Source: Ferrovibrio terrae_B (GTDB lineage Bacteria > Pseudomonadota > Alphaproteobacteria > Ferrovibrionales > Ferrovibrionaceae). From it: 64,000 nucleotides of DNA. The translations under genes and the position numbers were made by a program. Positions 16,863-25,496 of this stretch are shown here, one piece after another (the first letter of the stretch is position 1; each line of letters starts with the position of its first letter). The stretch lies in assembly GCF_943371255.1 (NCBI RefSeq), contig NZ_CALRUC010000004.1, positions 1 to 64,000 of the forward strand, in the 5' to 3' direction. The notes under the pieces were generated by a model. The model ran no database searches and was not told the origin of the DNA. It saw only the letters and a program-made list of their open reading frames with translations.

Positions 16863-18056
16863 ATGGCAGACCATCAAAGTAAAGGCGCGCAAGCCGCGCC
16901 GCCGCGCCGTCTGAACTGGAACGATCCCGATGTTCGTTCCGTGGTGTATCAGGTCGTCGCCGTTTCTATCGTGGTTGCAGTGGCGTGGTTTCTGATTTCC
17001 AACACGCTGCACAATCTCTCGATCCGCAACATTTCCACCGGTTTCGACTTCCTCGGCCGCGAATCCGGCTTCGCCATCGGTGAATCGCCGATCGCCTTCG
17101 GGCCGGAAAATACCTACGCCCGCGCCATTCTGGTCGGCCTGCTGAACACCATCCGCGTGGCGGTGATCGGCATCATCCTGGCCACCATCATCGGCACGAT
17201 TGTCGGCATCGCCCGGCTGTCGAAGAACTGGCTGATCGCCAAGCTGTCGATGATCTATGTCGAGGTGATCCGCAACGTACCGCTGCTGCTGCAGCTGTTC
17301 TTCTGGTATGCGCTGATCACCGAGACGCTGCCCGGTCCGCGTTCCGCCATCAACCTGATGCCCGGCGTGTTCATGTCGAACCGCGGCATCAAGGTGCCGG
17401 CACCGACCGACCATTTCGCCTTCGATCTGGCCGCCATCGGTTTCCTGCTCGCCTTCGTGCTGATCGCCATCATGGCCAATCTGGCCAAGAAGCGGCAGGA
17501 CGCCACCGGCAAGCCGTTCCCGATCTATCGCACCGCCCTGGCCTTGCTGGTCGGCATGCCGTTCCTGGGCTGGCTGATCGGCGGCGCGCCGCTGGAACTC
17601 GACGTGCCGAAACTGCAGGGCTTTAATTATGTCGGCGGCGCCACGCTGACGCCGGAATTTGCCGCCCTGCTGTTCGGCCTGGTGCTCTACACCGCCGGCT
17701 TCATTGCCGAGGTGGTGCGCGCCGGCATCCAGGCGGTGAATTACGGCCAGTGGGAGGCGGCTGGTGCCATTGGCCTGACCCGCACCCAGACGCTGCGCCT
17801 GATCGTGCTGCCACAGTCGCTGCGTGTCATCATTCCGCCGATGACCAGCCAGTATCTGAACCTGACCAAGAACAGCTCGCTGGCTGTGGCGATCGGCTAT
17901 CCCGATATCGTCTCGATTGCCAATACGACGCTGAACCAGACCGGTCAGGCCATCGAAGGCATCATGATCATCATGGCGGTGTATCTGGCCATCAGCCTGT
18001 CGATCTCGTTCTTCATGAACTGGTACAACAAACATATTGCGCTGGTGGAGCGGTAA
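16863..18056 (+). CDS. aapQ: general L-amino-acid ABC transporter permease AapQ
   Basis: A 397-residue inner-membrane permease of the HisM/polar amino-acid family. The cytoplasmic coupling motif reads GQWEAAGAIGLTRTQTLRLIVLPQSLRVIIPP near residues 297-330 (given by its ends). A large insert between the first and second conserved helices separates AapQ from shorter HisM-type permeases. It pairs with AapM, whose gene begins 1 nt after its stop. Confidence 0.93.
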   Translation: MADHQSKGAQAAPPRRLNWNDPDVRSVVYQVVAVSIVVAVAWFLISNTLHNLSIRNISTGFDFLGRESGFAIGESPIAFGPENTYARAILVGLLNTIRVAVIGIILATIIGTIVGIARLSKNWLIAKLSMIYVEVIRNVPLLLQLFFWYALITETLPGPRSAINLMPGVFMSNRGIKVPAPTDHFAFDLAAIGFLLAFVLIAIMANLAKKRQDATGKPFPIYRTALALLVGMPFLGWLIGGAPLELDVPKLQGFNYVGGATLTPEFAALLFGLVLYTAGFIAEVVRAGIQAVNYGQWEAAGAIGLTRTQTLRLIVLPQSLRVIIPPMTSQYLNLTKNSSLAVAIGYPDIVSIANTTLNQTGQAIEGIMIIMAVYLAISLSISFFMNWYNKHIALVER

Positions 18057-18057
18057 G

Positions 18058-19146
18058 ATGACGACAGCGACCGAATCCCTGCCGCCGCCGACCTCCACCA
18101 CCGGGCCGATCGCCTGGGTGCGCGAGCGTCTGTTCTCCTCGCCACTCAATGCCATCCTGACCATCCTGTCGGTCTGGCTGCTGCTGATGTCGTTACCGCC
18201 ATTTATCGAATGGGCCCTGATCAAGGCCAACTTCACGGCGGCGACCTCGCAGGAATGCCGCGCCGGTGGCGGTGCCTGCTGGGCTTTCATCGGCGTGAAA
18301 TACCGGCTGATGCTGTTCGGCCTGTATCCTTACGACGAGCAATGGCGGCCGCTGCTGGCCACCATCATCCTGATCGCGATGATCATCGTCAGCACCATCC
18401 CGCGCTTCTGGACTGTCATCCTGCTGCCGATCTGGGTCGGTGGACTGATCCTGGTGTCGGTGCTGATGTGGGGCGGCATTCTCGGCCTGAAATATGTCGA
18501 GGACACGCTGTGGGGCGGCCTGCCGCTCACGCTGATCCTCTCAACTTTCGGCATCGCCATCGCGTTTCCTTTCGGCGTCGCGCTGGCGCTCGGGCGACGT
18601 TCGAAGATGCCGGCGATCAAGACGCTCTGCGTGCTCTACATCGAGCTGATCCGCGGTGTGCCGCTGATCTCGATGCTGTTCATGTCATCGGTGATGCTGC
18701 CGCTGTTCCTGCCGGAAGGCTTCAGCATCGACAAGCTGCTGCGCGCCCAGATCGCCATCATCCTGTTTGCCGCCGCCTATCTGGCGGAGGTGGTGCGCGG
18801 CGGACTGCAGGCGATTCCGAAGGGGCAGTATGAAGGCGCCGATTCTCTTGGTCTCAGCTATGGCCAGAAGATGGGTTTCATCATCCTGCCGCAGGCCCTG
18901 AAGGTCGTGATTCCGCCGCTGGTCAGCCTGTTCATTGCGGTGTTCAAGGACACTTCCCTGGTGGTCATCATCGGTATCTACGATCTGATGCAGTCCACCA
19001 AAGTGGCGCTGACCGATCCGGCCTGGCGCGGCTTCTCCATCGAGGCCTATATCTTCGTCTCGATGATCTACTTCGTCTTCTGCTACTCCATGTCGAAATA
19101 CAGCCAGAATCTCGAAAAGCGTCTGGCAACCGGACATAAGCGCTAA
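18058..19146 (+). CDS. aapM: general L-amino-acid ABC transporter permease AapM
   Basis: A 362-residue permease partner of AapQ. The coupling loop is GQYEGADSLGLSYGQKMGF followed by ILPQALKVVIPPL near residues 258-290. ATG 18058 follows the aapQ stop by one base; the in-frame codons upstream belong to aapQ sequence in another frame. The N-terminus carries a cytoplasmic extension before the first helix, normal for AapM. Confidence 0.93.
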   Translation: MTTATESLPPPTSTTGPIAWVRERLFSSPLNAILTILSVWLLLMSLPPFIEWALIKANFTAATSQECRAGGGACWAFIGVKYRLMLFGLYPYDEQWRPLLATIILIAMIIVSTIPRFWTVILLPIWVGGLILVSVLMWGGILGLKYVEDTLWGGLPLTLILSTFGIAIAFPFGVALALGRRSKMPAIKTLCVLYIELIRGVPLISMLFMSSVMLPLFLPEGFSIDKLLRAQIAIILFAAAYLAEVVRGGLQAIPKGQYEGADSLGLSYGQKMGFIILPQALKVVIPPLVSLFIAVFKDTSLVVIIGIYDLMQSTKVALTDPAWRGFSIEAYIFVSMIYFVFCYSMSKYSQNLEKRLATGHKR

Positions 19147-19159
19147 AGGGGCCATAACC

Positions 19160-19900
19160 ATGGTTGCACAGATCATCGAACTGCAAAGCGTCAACAAGTG
19201 GTATGGCGAATTCCACGTGTTGCGGAACATCAACCTTAGCGTCAAGAAGGGCGAACGTATCGTCGTCTGCGGGCCGTCCGGCTCGGGCAAGTCGACCATG
19301 ATCCGCTGCATCAACCGGCTGGAAGAACACCAGAAGGGCCATATCATCGTCGATGGCACCGAGTTGACCAACGACCTGAAGAACATCGATGCGATCCGCC
19401 GCGAGGTCGGCATGGTGTTCCAGCACTTCAATCTTTTCCCGCATCTCACCGTGCTGGAAAACCTCACGATCGGTCCGATCTGGGTGCTGAAAAAGCCCAA
19501 GGCCGAGGCCGAGGCGACCGCGATGAAATATCTCAACCGTGTGCGCATCCCGGAGCAGGCCAGCAAGTATCCCGGCCAGCTGTCGGGCGGCCAGCAGCAA
19601 CGTGTCGCCATTGCACGCTCGCTGTGCATGAACCCCAAGATCATGCTGTTCGATGAGCCGACCTCGGCGCTCGATCCGGAAATGGTCAAGGAAGTGCTGG
19701 ATGTCATGGTCGGCCTGGCCGAAGAGGGCGGCATGACCATGATCTGCGTCACCCATGAAATGGGCTTTGCCCGCAAGGTGGCCGATCGCGTGATCTTCAT
19801 GGATCGCGGCGAGATCATCGAGCAGAACACGCCGGAAGAGTTCTTCTCCAACCCGCAGAACGAACGCACCCAGCTGTTCCTCAGCCAGATACTGCACTGA
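19160..19900 (+). CDS. aapP: general L-amino-acid ABC transporter ATP-binding protein
   Basis: A 246-residue ATPase of the GlnQ/AapP family. Walker A GPSGSGKST is at 38-46, the Q-loop in MVFQHFNLFPHL, the signature LSGGQQQRVAIAR starts near 141 and Walker B IMLFDEPTSALDPE is near 160-173. It is the last gene of the aap operon; 21 nt after its stop begins a strong hairpin that also covers the next gene's ribosome binding site. Confidence 0.95.
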   Translation: MVAQIIELQSVNKWYGEFHVLRNINLSVKKGERIVVCGPSGSGKSTMIRCINRLEEHQKGHIIVDGTELTNDLKNIDAIRREVGMVFQHFNLFPHLTVLENLTIGPIWVLKKPKAEAEATAMKYLNRVRIPEQASKYPGQLSGGQQQRVAIARSLCMNPKIMLFDEPTSALDPEMVKEVLDVMVGLAEEGGMTMICVTHEMGFARKVADRVIFMDRGEIIEQNTPEEFFSNPQNERTQLFLSQILH

Positions 19901-19921
19901 TAAATCACTAAACCGTGCTAT

Positions 19922-19950
19922 GCTCCTCCCCATAACAAATGGGGAGGAGC
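19922..19950 (+). promoter_or_regulatory. hairpin sequestering a Shine-Dalgarno sequence
   Basis: Perfect 10-bp inverted repeat GCTCCTCCCC (19922-19931) and GGGGAGGAGC (19941-19950) with a 9-nt A/T-rich loop. The right arm contains the entire GGGGAGGAG ribosome binding site for the ATG at 19954. In mRNA the site would be fully paired, so translation needs the stem to be opened. It may also act as the 3' stem of the aap transcript. Confidence 0.7.
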
Positions 19951-19953
19951 GTC

Positions 19954-20439
19954 ATGCGCAACAGTGTCGCCGTTCTTCTGGTTCTTGCCTTGGCCGGCCC
20001 GGCCTCGGCCCAGCTTCCATCCGTCGATCCTGCCGGCCAGTATCGCCTGATCGGCCCGGCCGCCCGCAGCGACAGCCGTTGCATCGGCAGCCCTGAAACG
20101 CCGCTTTGCGCGGTCGAAACCCTGCTGGCCTGCTTCGCCCGCCGCGACACCGATCTGTGCCGCGTGGTCTGGGCCGGCAGTGAAGGCGCTGCCGGTTTCC
20201 TTCGCACGATGACGGCCTCGCGCTACTGGTGGAGCTATCGGATCGCGTCTGCCGAACAGCCGGCCGCCGATGAAGCGGTGATCGCGGTTGCCGGTCGCAA
20301 CTGCGGCCTGCAGATGGCCGAGCCCGATTGCGGCACCACGCCGGCGCCGCCGACGCGCTACCGCCTCAAACAGGTGGCCGGCCGCTGGCAGGTGCTGGAC
20401 TGGCAGTCGCAGCCGGGCGATCCGACGCCCATACGTTGA
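19954..20439 (+). CDS. small exported protein of unknown function
   Basis: A 161-residue protein with a clear Sec signal peptide ending PASA-Q near residue 19. The mature part has five cysteines (SRCIGSPETPLCAVETLLACFARRD start, later NCGLQM and DCGTT) and ends with a RYRLKQVAGRWQVLDWQ segment, reminiscent of small periplasmic DUF4864/NTF2-like proteins; the family is not recognised with certainty. ATG 19954 is chosen over 19939 because of the strong ribosome binding site between them, which is occluded by the hairpin at 19922-19950. Confidence 0.6.
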   Translation: MRNSVAVLLVLALAGPASAQLPSVDPAGQYRLIGPAARSDSRCIGSPETPLCAVETLLACFARRDTDLCRVVWAGSEGAAGFLRTMTASRYWWSYRIASAEQPAADEAVIAVAGRNCGLQMAEPDCGTTPAPPTRYRLKQVAGRWQVLDWQSQPGDPTPIR

Positions 20440-20539
20440 GACCAGACTGGCGCAGATGGCAGACCGGCACTGACGGAACTGCCGTGGCTGGCATCGCGTT
20501 ATACACTGCTGCAGCACCGACTCTGCGGCAGGGGATGCA

Positions 20540-21211
20540 ATGGCCAGGCTATTTGAGATTTTGCAACACATGTCGGCCGGCTGGCGCCTGCTGATCTGCC
20601 TGGGTCTCGGCGCCGCCATTTTTCTGTGGCCGTTCCAGCCTGACGATCCGATGATCCATGCCGGTGCGGCCTGGCTGGCGGGCGTGCTGCTGTTCCTTGC
20701 CTGGACCTGGTATGCAGTCAGCGACGTATCCATCGCCATGCTGCGCAAGCGGGCCCGTGATCTGGATGACAGCGCCTGGATCATTTCGCTGCTGGTGGTG
20801 GTTGCCGGGGCCATCAGTCTGCTGGCGCTCGGCATGATGATCAATGCCAAGGATGATGCGACGGGCAGCATCAGGATATTGCGCCTTGGGCTTGGTGGCG
20901 CCAGCATGATCTGTGCCTGGTTCCTGATCCATACGGTGCTCGCCCTGCATTACGCGCATCTCTACTATGGCGACCGGCCTGGAGACGGGAAGCGCAAGGA
21001 GCATGGTGGTCTCGACTTCCCGGGCGGGCGCGAGCCCGATTACAGCGATTTCTTTTACTATGCCTTCGTCATCGGCATGACCTGCCAGGTTTCGGATGTG
21101 AGCACGCAGTCGCGCGGAATGCGGCGCCTGACGCTGGTGCACAGCGTGATCTCATTTTTCTTCAATACCACGGTGATCGCACTGACCGTGAACATGCTTG
21201 CCAGCAATTGA
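20540..21211 (+). CDS. DUF1345 family membrane protein
   Basis: A 223-residue inner-membrane protein with about five hydrophobic segments. The family-typical features are ALHYAHLYYGD after the fourth helix and the GGLDFPGGREPDYSDFFYYAFVIGMTCQVSDV block (given by its ends) near residues 150-185. Function is unknown in the family. GGGG precedes ATG 20540. It is convergent with the 108-residue gene that ends the azl operon. Confidence 0.83.
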   Translation: MARLFEILQHMSAGWRLLICLGLGAAIFLWPFQPDDPMIHAGAAWLAGVLLFLAWTWYAVSDVSIAMLRKRARDLDDSAWIISLLVVVAGAISLLALGMMINAKDDATGSIRILRLGLGGASMICAWFLIHTVLALHYAHLYYGDRPGDGKRKEHGGLDFPGGREPDYSDFFYYAFVIGMTCQVSDVSTQSRGMRRLTLVHSVISFFFNTTVIALTVNMLASN

Positions 21212-21217
21212 TGCCGC

Positions 21218-21544
21218 TTAACCCGGAATGCTGGGAATCTCGCGCGCCAGATCCGGCTCGTCATGAATGAAGGTAATCGCCAGGCTGCCGGAGATCTCTT
21301 CTGCCGTGCCCTGCGCAGGTGGGGCTGGTTCATCAACGCATAACCCGGCCTTTCGCAGATCGTCGAGCCAGTTGGTCAGCGTGACAATCGGGATCGTGAA
21401 GCGGATCGTCGCCGCCTTGTTGGAGTAGAAATGTGCGTCCACGACCCAGCCGCTGTGGGTAGCCAGGCTGTCGCAGGCGGCCGTCACCGCCTGATGACGG
21501 TCGGCAGTGGTCACGGCCTGCAGCAACAGCGGCTTTGGCTTCAT
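21218..21544 (-). CDS. hypothetical protein at the end of the azlCD operon
   Basis: A 108-residue soluble protein that I do not recognise. Its start overlaps the azlD stop by ATGA, so it is probably a real third gene of that operon even though a longer open frame exists upstream inside azlD. The middle contains WVVDAHFYSNKAATIRFTI, a beta-strand-rich stretch, followed by a helical LTNWLDDLRKAGL segment and a Pro-rich tail. A regulatory or accessory role for the exporter is possible but not shown. Confidence 0.6.
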   Translation of the reverse strand: MKPKPLLLQAVTTADRHQAVTAACDSLATHSGWVVDAHFYSNKAATIRFTIPIVTLTNWLDDLRKAGLCVDEPAPPAQGTAEEISGSLAITFIHDEPDLAREIPSIPG

Positions 21545-21867
21545 GCCGGAAAAAGTCCGAGCAACCGCAGGCCGATGGCGATGGCCATGCCACTCAGGAT
21601 CGCGGTCATCGACTTGCGCAGCAGCAGCATGATGCCGACGGCGGCCGCGAGGCCGGCCCACATGGCGGGGTCGCCCTTCATGGCGGCGGCCGTTACGATG
21701 GCGACCAGCACGCCGCCGGCGGTATGGCGCAGGAAGCGTTCCAGCCGCGGTGACAGGGTGACATAGCTCATCAGCCAGAAACCGCCGACGCGGGTGAGCA
21801 GTGTCGCCAGCGCCATACCGGCGATGGCGATCACCGCCACGCTGTCAAAGGCGAGGAAGTTATTCAT
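21541..21867 (-). CDS. azlD: AzlD family branched-chain amino-acid transporter subunit
   Basis: A 108-residue membrane protein with four hydrophobic segments and the AzlD layout: ATLLTRVGGFWLM near residue 22 and a conserved LSPRLERFLRHTAGGVLVAIV block near 38-58 (given by its ends). It acts with AzlC as an exporter of branched-chain amino acids or analogues. It overlaps azlC by 8 nt. Confidence 0.85.
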   Translation of the reverse strand: MNNFLAFDSVAVIAIAGMALATLLTRVGGFWLMSYVTLSPRLERFLRHTAGGVLVAIVTAAAMKGDPAMWAGLAAAVGIMLLLRKSMTAILSGMAIAIGLRLLGLFPA

Positions 21868-22573
21868 CGCGGCTGCTCCACAGCCCGGCCAGGCCGGCGC
21901 AGAGGCCGCCGATCAGGATGTACCAGTTGCCGGGCAGCCAGAGCAGGGCGGCCACGGTGCCGGCCACGGCGGCGACCCAGGGCAGGATGTCGCTGCGGCC
22001 GCGATACAGTCCCACCACCGAAGTGGCGAATACGCCGGCGATCAGCACATCCAGGCCCCAGCGTTTCACATCGAGGCCGCCGCTGCCGACCAGCGCACCC
22101 AGCGCGGTGCCGCCGACCCAGACCGGCCATTGCATGATTATGGTGCCGAGCAGGATGCCGAGATCGCGCCGGCCGTTCATCATCGCCTGCAGGGTGATGG
22201 CCCAGCCGGCATCGGTCATGCCGGCCGAGATCGGAAACACCCAGCGGCGCGGCAGGGTGCCGATATAGGGATACAGCGCTGCACCCATCACGATATGGCG
22301 GGCATTGACCAGGAAGCTGGTCAGCACGATGGCGGCCACCGGCAGCGGCACGCTCCACAGGCCCAGCACGGCGAACTGCGCGCTGCCGGCGAAGGTGATC
22401 GCGCTCATCAGGATGGCTTCGCCCGGCGAGAGCGTGGTGCCCAGCGCGGCGGCGCCGAAGGCAATGCCAAAGGGCAGGGCGCTCAGGCTGTAAGGCGTGG
22501 TCAGCTTCATGCCGTGCCACACGCCTTCGCGGGTGAATCTGGCCGTTTCCGGTTTGTCGGGCAGCGAATCCAT
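21860..22573 (-). CDS. azlC: AzlC family ABC-type amino-acid exporter permease
   Basis: A 237-residue inner-membrane protein, the large subunit of the AzlCD exporter. The start FGIAFGAAALGTTLSPGEAILMSAITFAGSAQFA (given by its ends) near residues 38-70 is the AzlC signature. The gene is divergent from a CGNR zinc-finger regulator with only about 50 nt between start codons, which makes that protein its likely regulator. Confidence 0.88.
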   Translation of the reverse strand: MDSLPDKPETARFTREGVWHGMKLTTPYSLSALPFGIAFGAAALGTTLSPGEAILMSAITFAGSAQFAVLGLWSVPLPVAAIVLTSFLVNARHIVMGAALYPYIGTLPRRWVFPISAGMTDAGWAITLQAMMNGRRDLGILLGTIIMQWPVWVGGTALGALVGSGGLDVKRWGLDVLIAGVFATSVVGLYRGRSDILPWVAAVAGTVAALLWLPGNWYILIGGLCAGLAGLWSSRDE

Positions 22574-22624
22574 GGGCGGAAGCTAGGGATTGGCGTGCAG
22601 CCAGTCAACCGGTATGATGGTTAT

Positions 22625-23260
22625 ATGGCATTGGCTCTCCGCATTCTCACCACTGGCCTGCATGGTGGCCATCCGGCGCTCGATTTCGTCAACACGCTGG
22701 ACTGGCGTGACCGCCCCGTGGCGGATGGCGGGCCGGAGGACATGCTGGTCAGTTATGACGCGCTGCTGGCCTGGTGCCGACGCCTCGGCATCATCGGCGC
22801 GCCGACGCAGGCCGAACTGGATCGGCTGGCTGCGGGCAAGGCCGCGCAGGCCGCTGCCGTGTTGCAGGAGGCCATCGCCCTGCGCGAGGCGCTACATCGC
22901 CTGGCCCAGGCCGCGCGGCTGGGCAAGCCGGCAAAGCCCGCCGATCTTGAAACCCTGAACCGCATCCTGCTGCGCTATCCGGAAGGCCGTGTCATCGCCG
23001 CCACGGGATCGCGACTGGGCTGGAAGGCGCATGGCGAGGGGCTGGAGCTGGGCTCGCCGCTCGGTGCCATCGCGCGGCTGGGCGCCGACCTGCTGGTGAC
23101 GGCGGCACCGAACAGCATCCGCTGCTGCGCCGGCCCCGATTGCGGCTGGCTGTTCCACGATACCAGCCCGAACAAGCGGCGCCGCTGGTGTTCGATGGAA
23201 AGCTGCGGCAACCGCGCCAAGGCGCGGCGGCATTACGAGCGCGTCAAGAAGCATGCCTGA
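22625..23260 (+). CDS. CGNR zinc-finger / ABATE domain regulator
   Basis: A 211-residue protein with an N-terminal ABATE (stress-response ligand-binding-like) domain, starting GGHPALDFVNTLDWRDRP, and a C-terminal CGNR zinc finger at about 167-205: CCAGPDCGWLFHD then RRWCSMESCGNRAKARRHY. Such proteins are predicted DNA-binding regulators. It is divergent from azlC and therefore a candidate controller of azlCD. ATG 22625 matches the usual family N-terminus; the long upstream open frame is antisense to azlCD. Confidence 0.85.
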   Translation: MALALRILTTGLHGGHPALDFVNTLDWRDRPVADGGPEDMLVSYDALLAWCRRLGIIGAPTQAELDRLAAGKAAQAAAVLQEAIALREALHRLAQAARLGKPAKPADLETLNRILLRYPEGRVIAATGSRLGWKAHGEGLELGSPLGAIARLGADLLVTAAPNSIRCCAGPDCGWLFHDTSPNKRRRWCSMESCGNRAKARRHYERVKKHA

Positions 23261-23361
23261 ACTGCCAAGCTGTGCTTGCAGTCAGGCGGCAGACCTCGTC
23301 CGGAACTTTCATCTCCGTCATGTCTTTTGGAATAGCTCCAGAAAACCAGCGAGGGATGGAC

Positions 23362-25470
23362 ATGGCCAAGACGCCGCGAGACGCGAAGAAGACTGCGCCC
23401 AACAACAAGACAAAGACCGTAACCGGCAAGGGCGGTGAGACGCATCAGCAGGCAGACGGCGCCGATCATCGACTGACCACCAATCAGGGAACGGTGATTG
23501 CCGACAACCAGAACTCCCTGAAAAGCGGTGCGCGTGGGCCCACCCTGCTGGAGGACTTTATCCTCCGCGAGAAGATCACGCATTTCGATCATGAGCGTAT
23601 TCCGGAACGGATTGTTCATGCACGCGGCAGCGGGGCGCACGGCTATTTCCAGCCCTACAAAGATCTCAGCCGGCTCACCAGGGCGGCGTTCCTGCGAAAT
23701 CCGAAGGAGAAAACCAAAGTCTTCGTGCGCTTCTCCACAGTAGCCGGCGGTGCGGGCTCGGCCGACACCGTGCGCGACGTGCGCGGCTTCGCGGTGAAGT
23801 TCTATACTTCGGAAGGCAATTTCGACCTGGTGGGCAACAACATCCCGGTCTTTTTCATCCAGGATGCGATGAAGTTTCCCGATCTGGTGCATTCAGTGAA
23901 AATGGAGCCCGACCGCGCTTTCCCGCAGGCGGCCTCTGCGCATGACACCTTCTGGGATTTCGTGTCTCTGATGCCGGAAAGCACCCATATGCTGATGTGG
24001 GCGATGTCGGATCGCGGCATTCCGCGCAGCTATCGCATGATGGAAGGCTTTGGCGTGCATACCTTCCGGTTTGTCAACGAGAAGGGCAAATCCACCTTCG
24101 TGAAATTCCACTGGCGCCCGACTATCGGCGCGGTCTCGCTGATCTGGGACGAAGCCGTGAAGCTGGCCGGTGCCGATTACGACTTCCATCGCCGCGATCT
24201 GTGGAACGCCATCGCCGCCGGCGACTTTCCGGAATTCGAGTTGGGCATCCAGGCCTTTGAAGAAAAAACCGCCGACAGGCTCGGTTTTGATGTGCTTGAT
24301 CCCACCAAGGTGATTCCGGAAGAGGTCGTGCCGCTAGAGATGATTGGCAGGCTTGTGCTCGACCGCAACCCGGACAATTTCTTCGCCGAGACCGAGCAGG
24401 TCGCTTTCCATCCCGGGCATGTGGTGCCCGGGATCGATTTCACCAACGACCCATTGCTGCAGGGCCGGCTGTTTTCTTACACCGATACCCAGCTCAGCCG
24501 GCTTGGCGGGCCGAATTTCCATGAGATTCCGATCAACCGGCCGGTTTGCCCGATGCGTAACTTCCAGCGCGATGGCATTCACCGCATGGCCGTGCCCCAG
24601 GGGCGGGTCAACTATGAGCCCAACAGCCTCGATCCGGACAGCCCGCGTGAGCACCCCACTGCCGGTTTCAATACCTTCCCGGAGCCGGCCGAGGGCGGCA
24701 AGCTGCGCCAGCGGCCCGAAAGCTTCGCTGACCATTACAGCCATGCGCGGCTGTTCTGGCTGTCGATGACGAAGCCGGAGCAGACCCACATCGTCAGCGC
24801 GTTTGCCTTTGAACTGGCGAAGGTGGGGACCATCTCGATCCGCACTCGCATGCTGGGACGACTGAAGCTGGTGCATAAGGATCTCTGTGCCGGTGTTGAG
24901 GCCGCCTTGGGCATGGAGGGACAGGCAGATACTCTGACGCCCGCCGTGCCGGCCAAGACCATGCAGCCGTCACCGGCGCTCAGTCTGATAGCCAAGGCGC
25001 CTCCCACCATCAAGGGGCGCAAGATCGGCGTGCTGGTCACCGATGGCACTGATGCGAAACTGTTGGCTGCTGTGCAAAAGGCGGTCGATGGCGAGGGCGC
25101 GCTGGTCGAGATCGTGGCGCCGAAGATCGGCGGCGCAAAGCTCAGCGATGGCAAGACCCTGGTGGCGCATCACACCATCTCGGGCGGACCTTCCGTGCTG
25201 TTTGATGCCGTGGTGGTGCTGCCGTCGGCGGATGGCGTGAAGGCGTTGGTGCGCGAGGCCGGTGCGGTCGCCTGGGTGCATGATGCCTTCAGTCATCTGA
25301 AGGTCATCGGCCATGTCGCGGCGGCAAAGCCGCTGCTGGTCAAGGCCGGCGTGGAGGCGGATGACGGGGTTGTGTCGCTGGATACCAGCAGTGGCGCGAA
25401 GGCTTTCATCGCGGCGGCCAAGCAACACCGCATCTGGGATCGCGAGCCGAAACTCAGAAGCCCGGGTTAA
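23362..25470 (+). CDS. katE: large-subunit catalase (HPII type)
   Basis: Heme catalase of about 702 residues, converting hydrogen peroxide to water and oxygen. The catalytic His is in VHARGSGAHG at about 86, the catalytic Asn in LVGNNIPVFF at about 159-160, and the proximal heme Tyr in RLFSYTDTQ at about 373. After about residue 550 comes the flavodoxin/DJ-1-like C-terminal domain (RKIGVLVTDGTDAKLL) that marks clade-2 large catalases. The N-terminal extension is lysine- and asparagine-rich. GAGGG at 23351-23355 supports ATG 23362; ATG 23356 is an alternative. No partner genes. Confidence 0.95.
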   Translation: MAKTPRDAKKTAPNNKTKTVTGKGGETHQQADGADHRLTTNQGTVIADNQNSLKSGARGPTLLEDFILREKITHFDHERIPERIVHARGSGAHGYFQPYKDLSRLTRAAFLRNPKEKTKVFVRFSTVAGGAGSADTVRDVRGFAVKFYTSEGNFDLVGNNIPVFFIQDAMKFPDLVHSVKMEPDRAFPQAASAHDTFWDFVSLMPESTHMLMWAMSDRGIPRSYRMMEGFGVHTFRFVNEKGKSTFVKFHWRPTIGAVSLIWDEAVKLAGADYDFHRRDLWNAIAAGDFPEFELGIQAFEEKTADRLGFDVLDPTKVIPEEVVPLEMIGRLVLDRNPDNFFAETEQVAFHPGHVVPGIDFTNDPLLQGRLFSYTDTQLSRLGGPNFHEIPINRPVCPMRNFQRDGIHRMAVPQGRVNYEPNSLDPDSPREHPTAGFNTFPEPAEGGKLRQRPESFADHYSHARLFWLSMTKPEQTHIVSAFAFELAKVGTISIRTRMLGRLKLVHKDLCAGVEAALGMEGQADTLTPAVPAKTMQPSPALSLIAKAPPTIKGRKIGVLVTDGTDAKLLAAVQKAVDGEGALVEIVAPKIGGAKLSDGKTLVAHHTISGGPSVLFDAVVVLPSADGVKALVREAGAVAWVHDAFSHLKVIGHVAAAKPLLVKAGVEADDGVVSLDTSSGAKAFIAAAKQHRIWDREPKLRSPG

Positions 25471-25496
25471 GGGGGCCGGGGCGATGACGGAAGCAC

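Noticed and set aside
16833..18290. 485-codon minus-strand open frame opposite aapQ
   Set aside because: Same antisense composition artefact; aapQ on the plus strand has full family motifs.
23302..23326. GGAAC at 23302-23306 upstream of the catalase as a general-stress (EcfG) promoter
   Set aside because: At 16 bp spacing the -10 position reads TCTT instead of CGTT, so the match is too weak to annotate.
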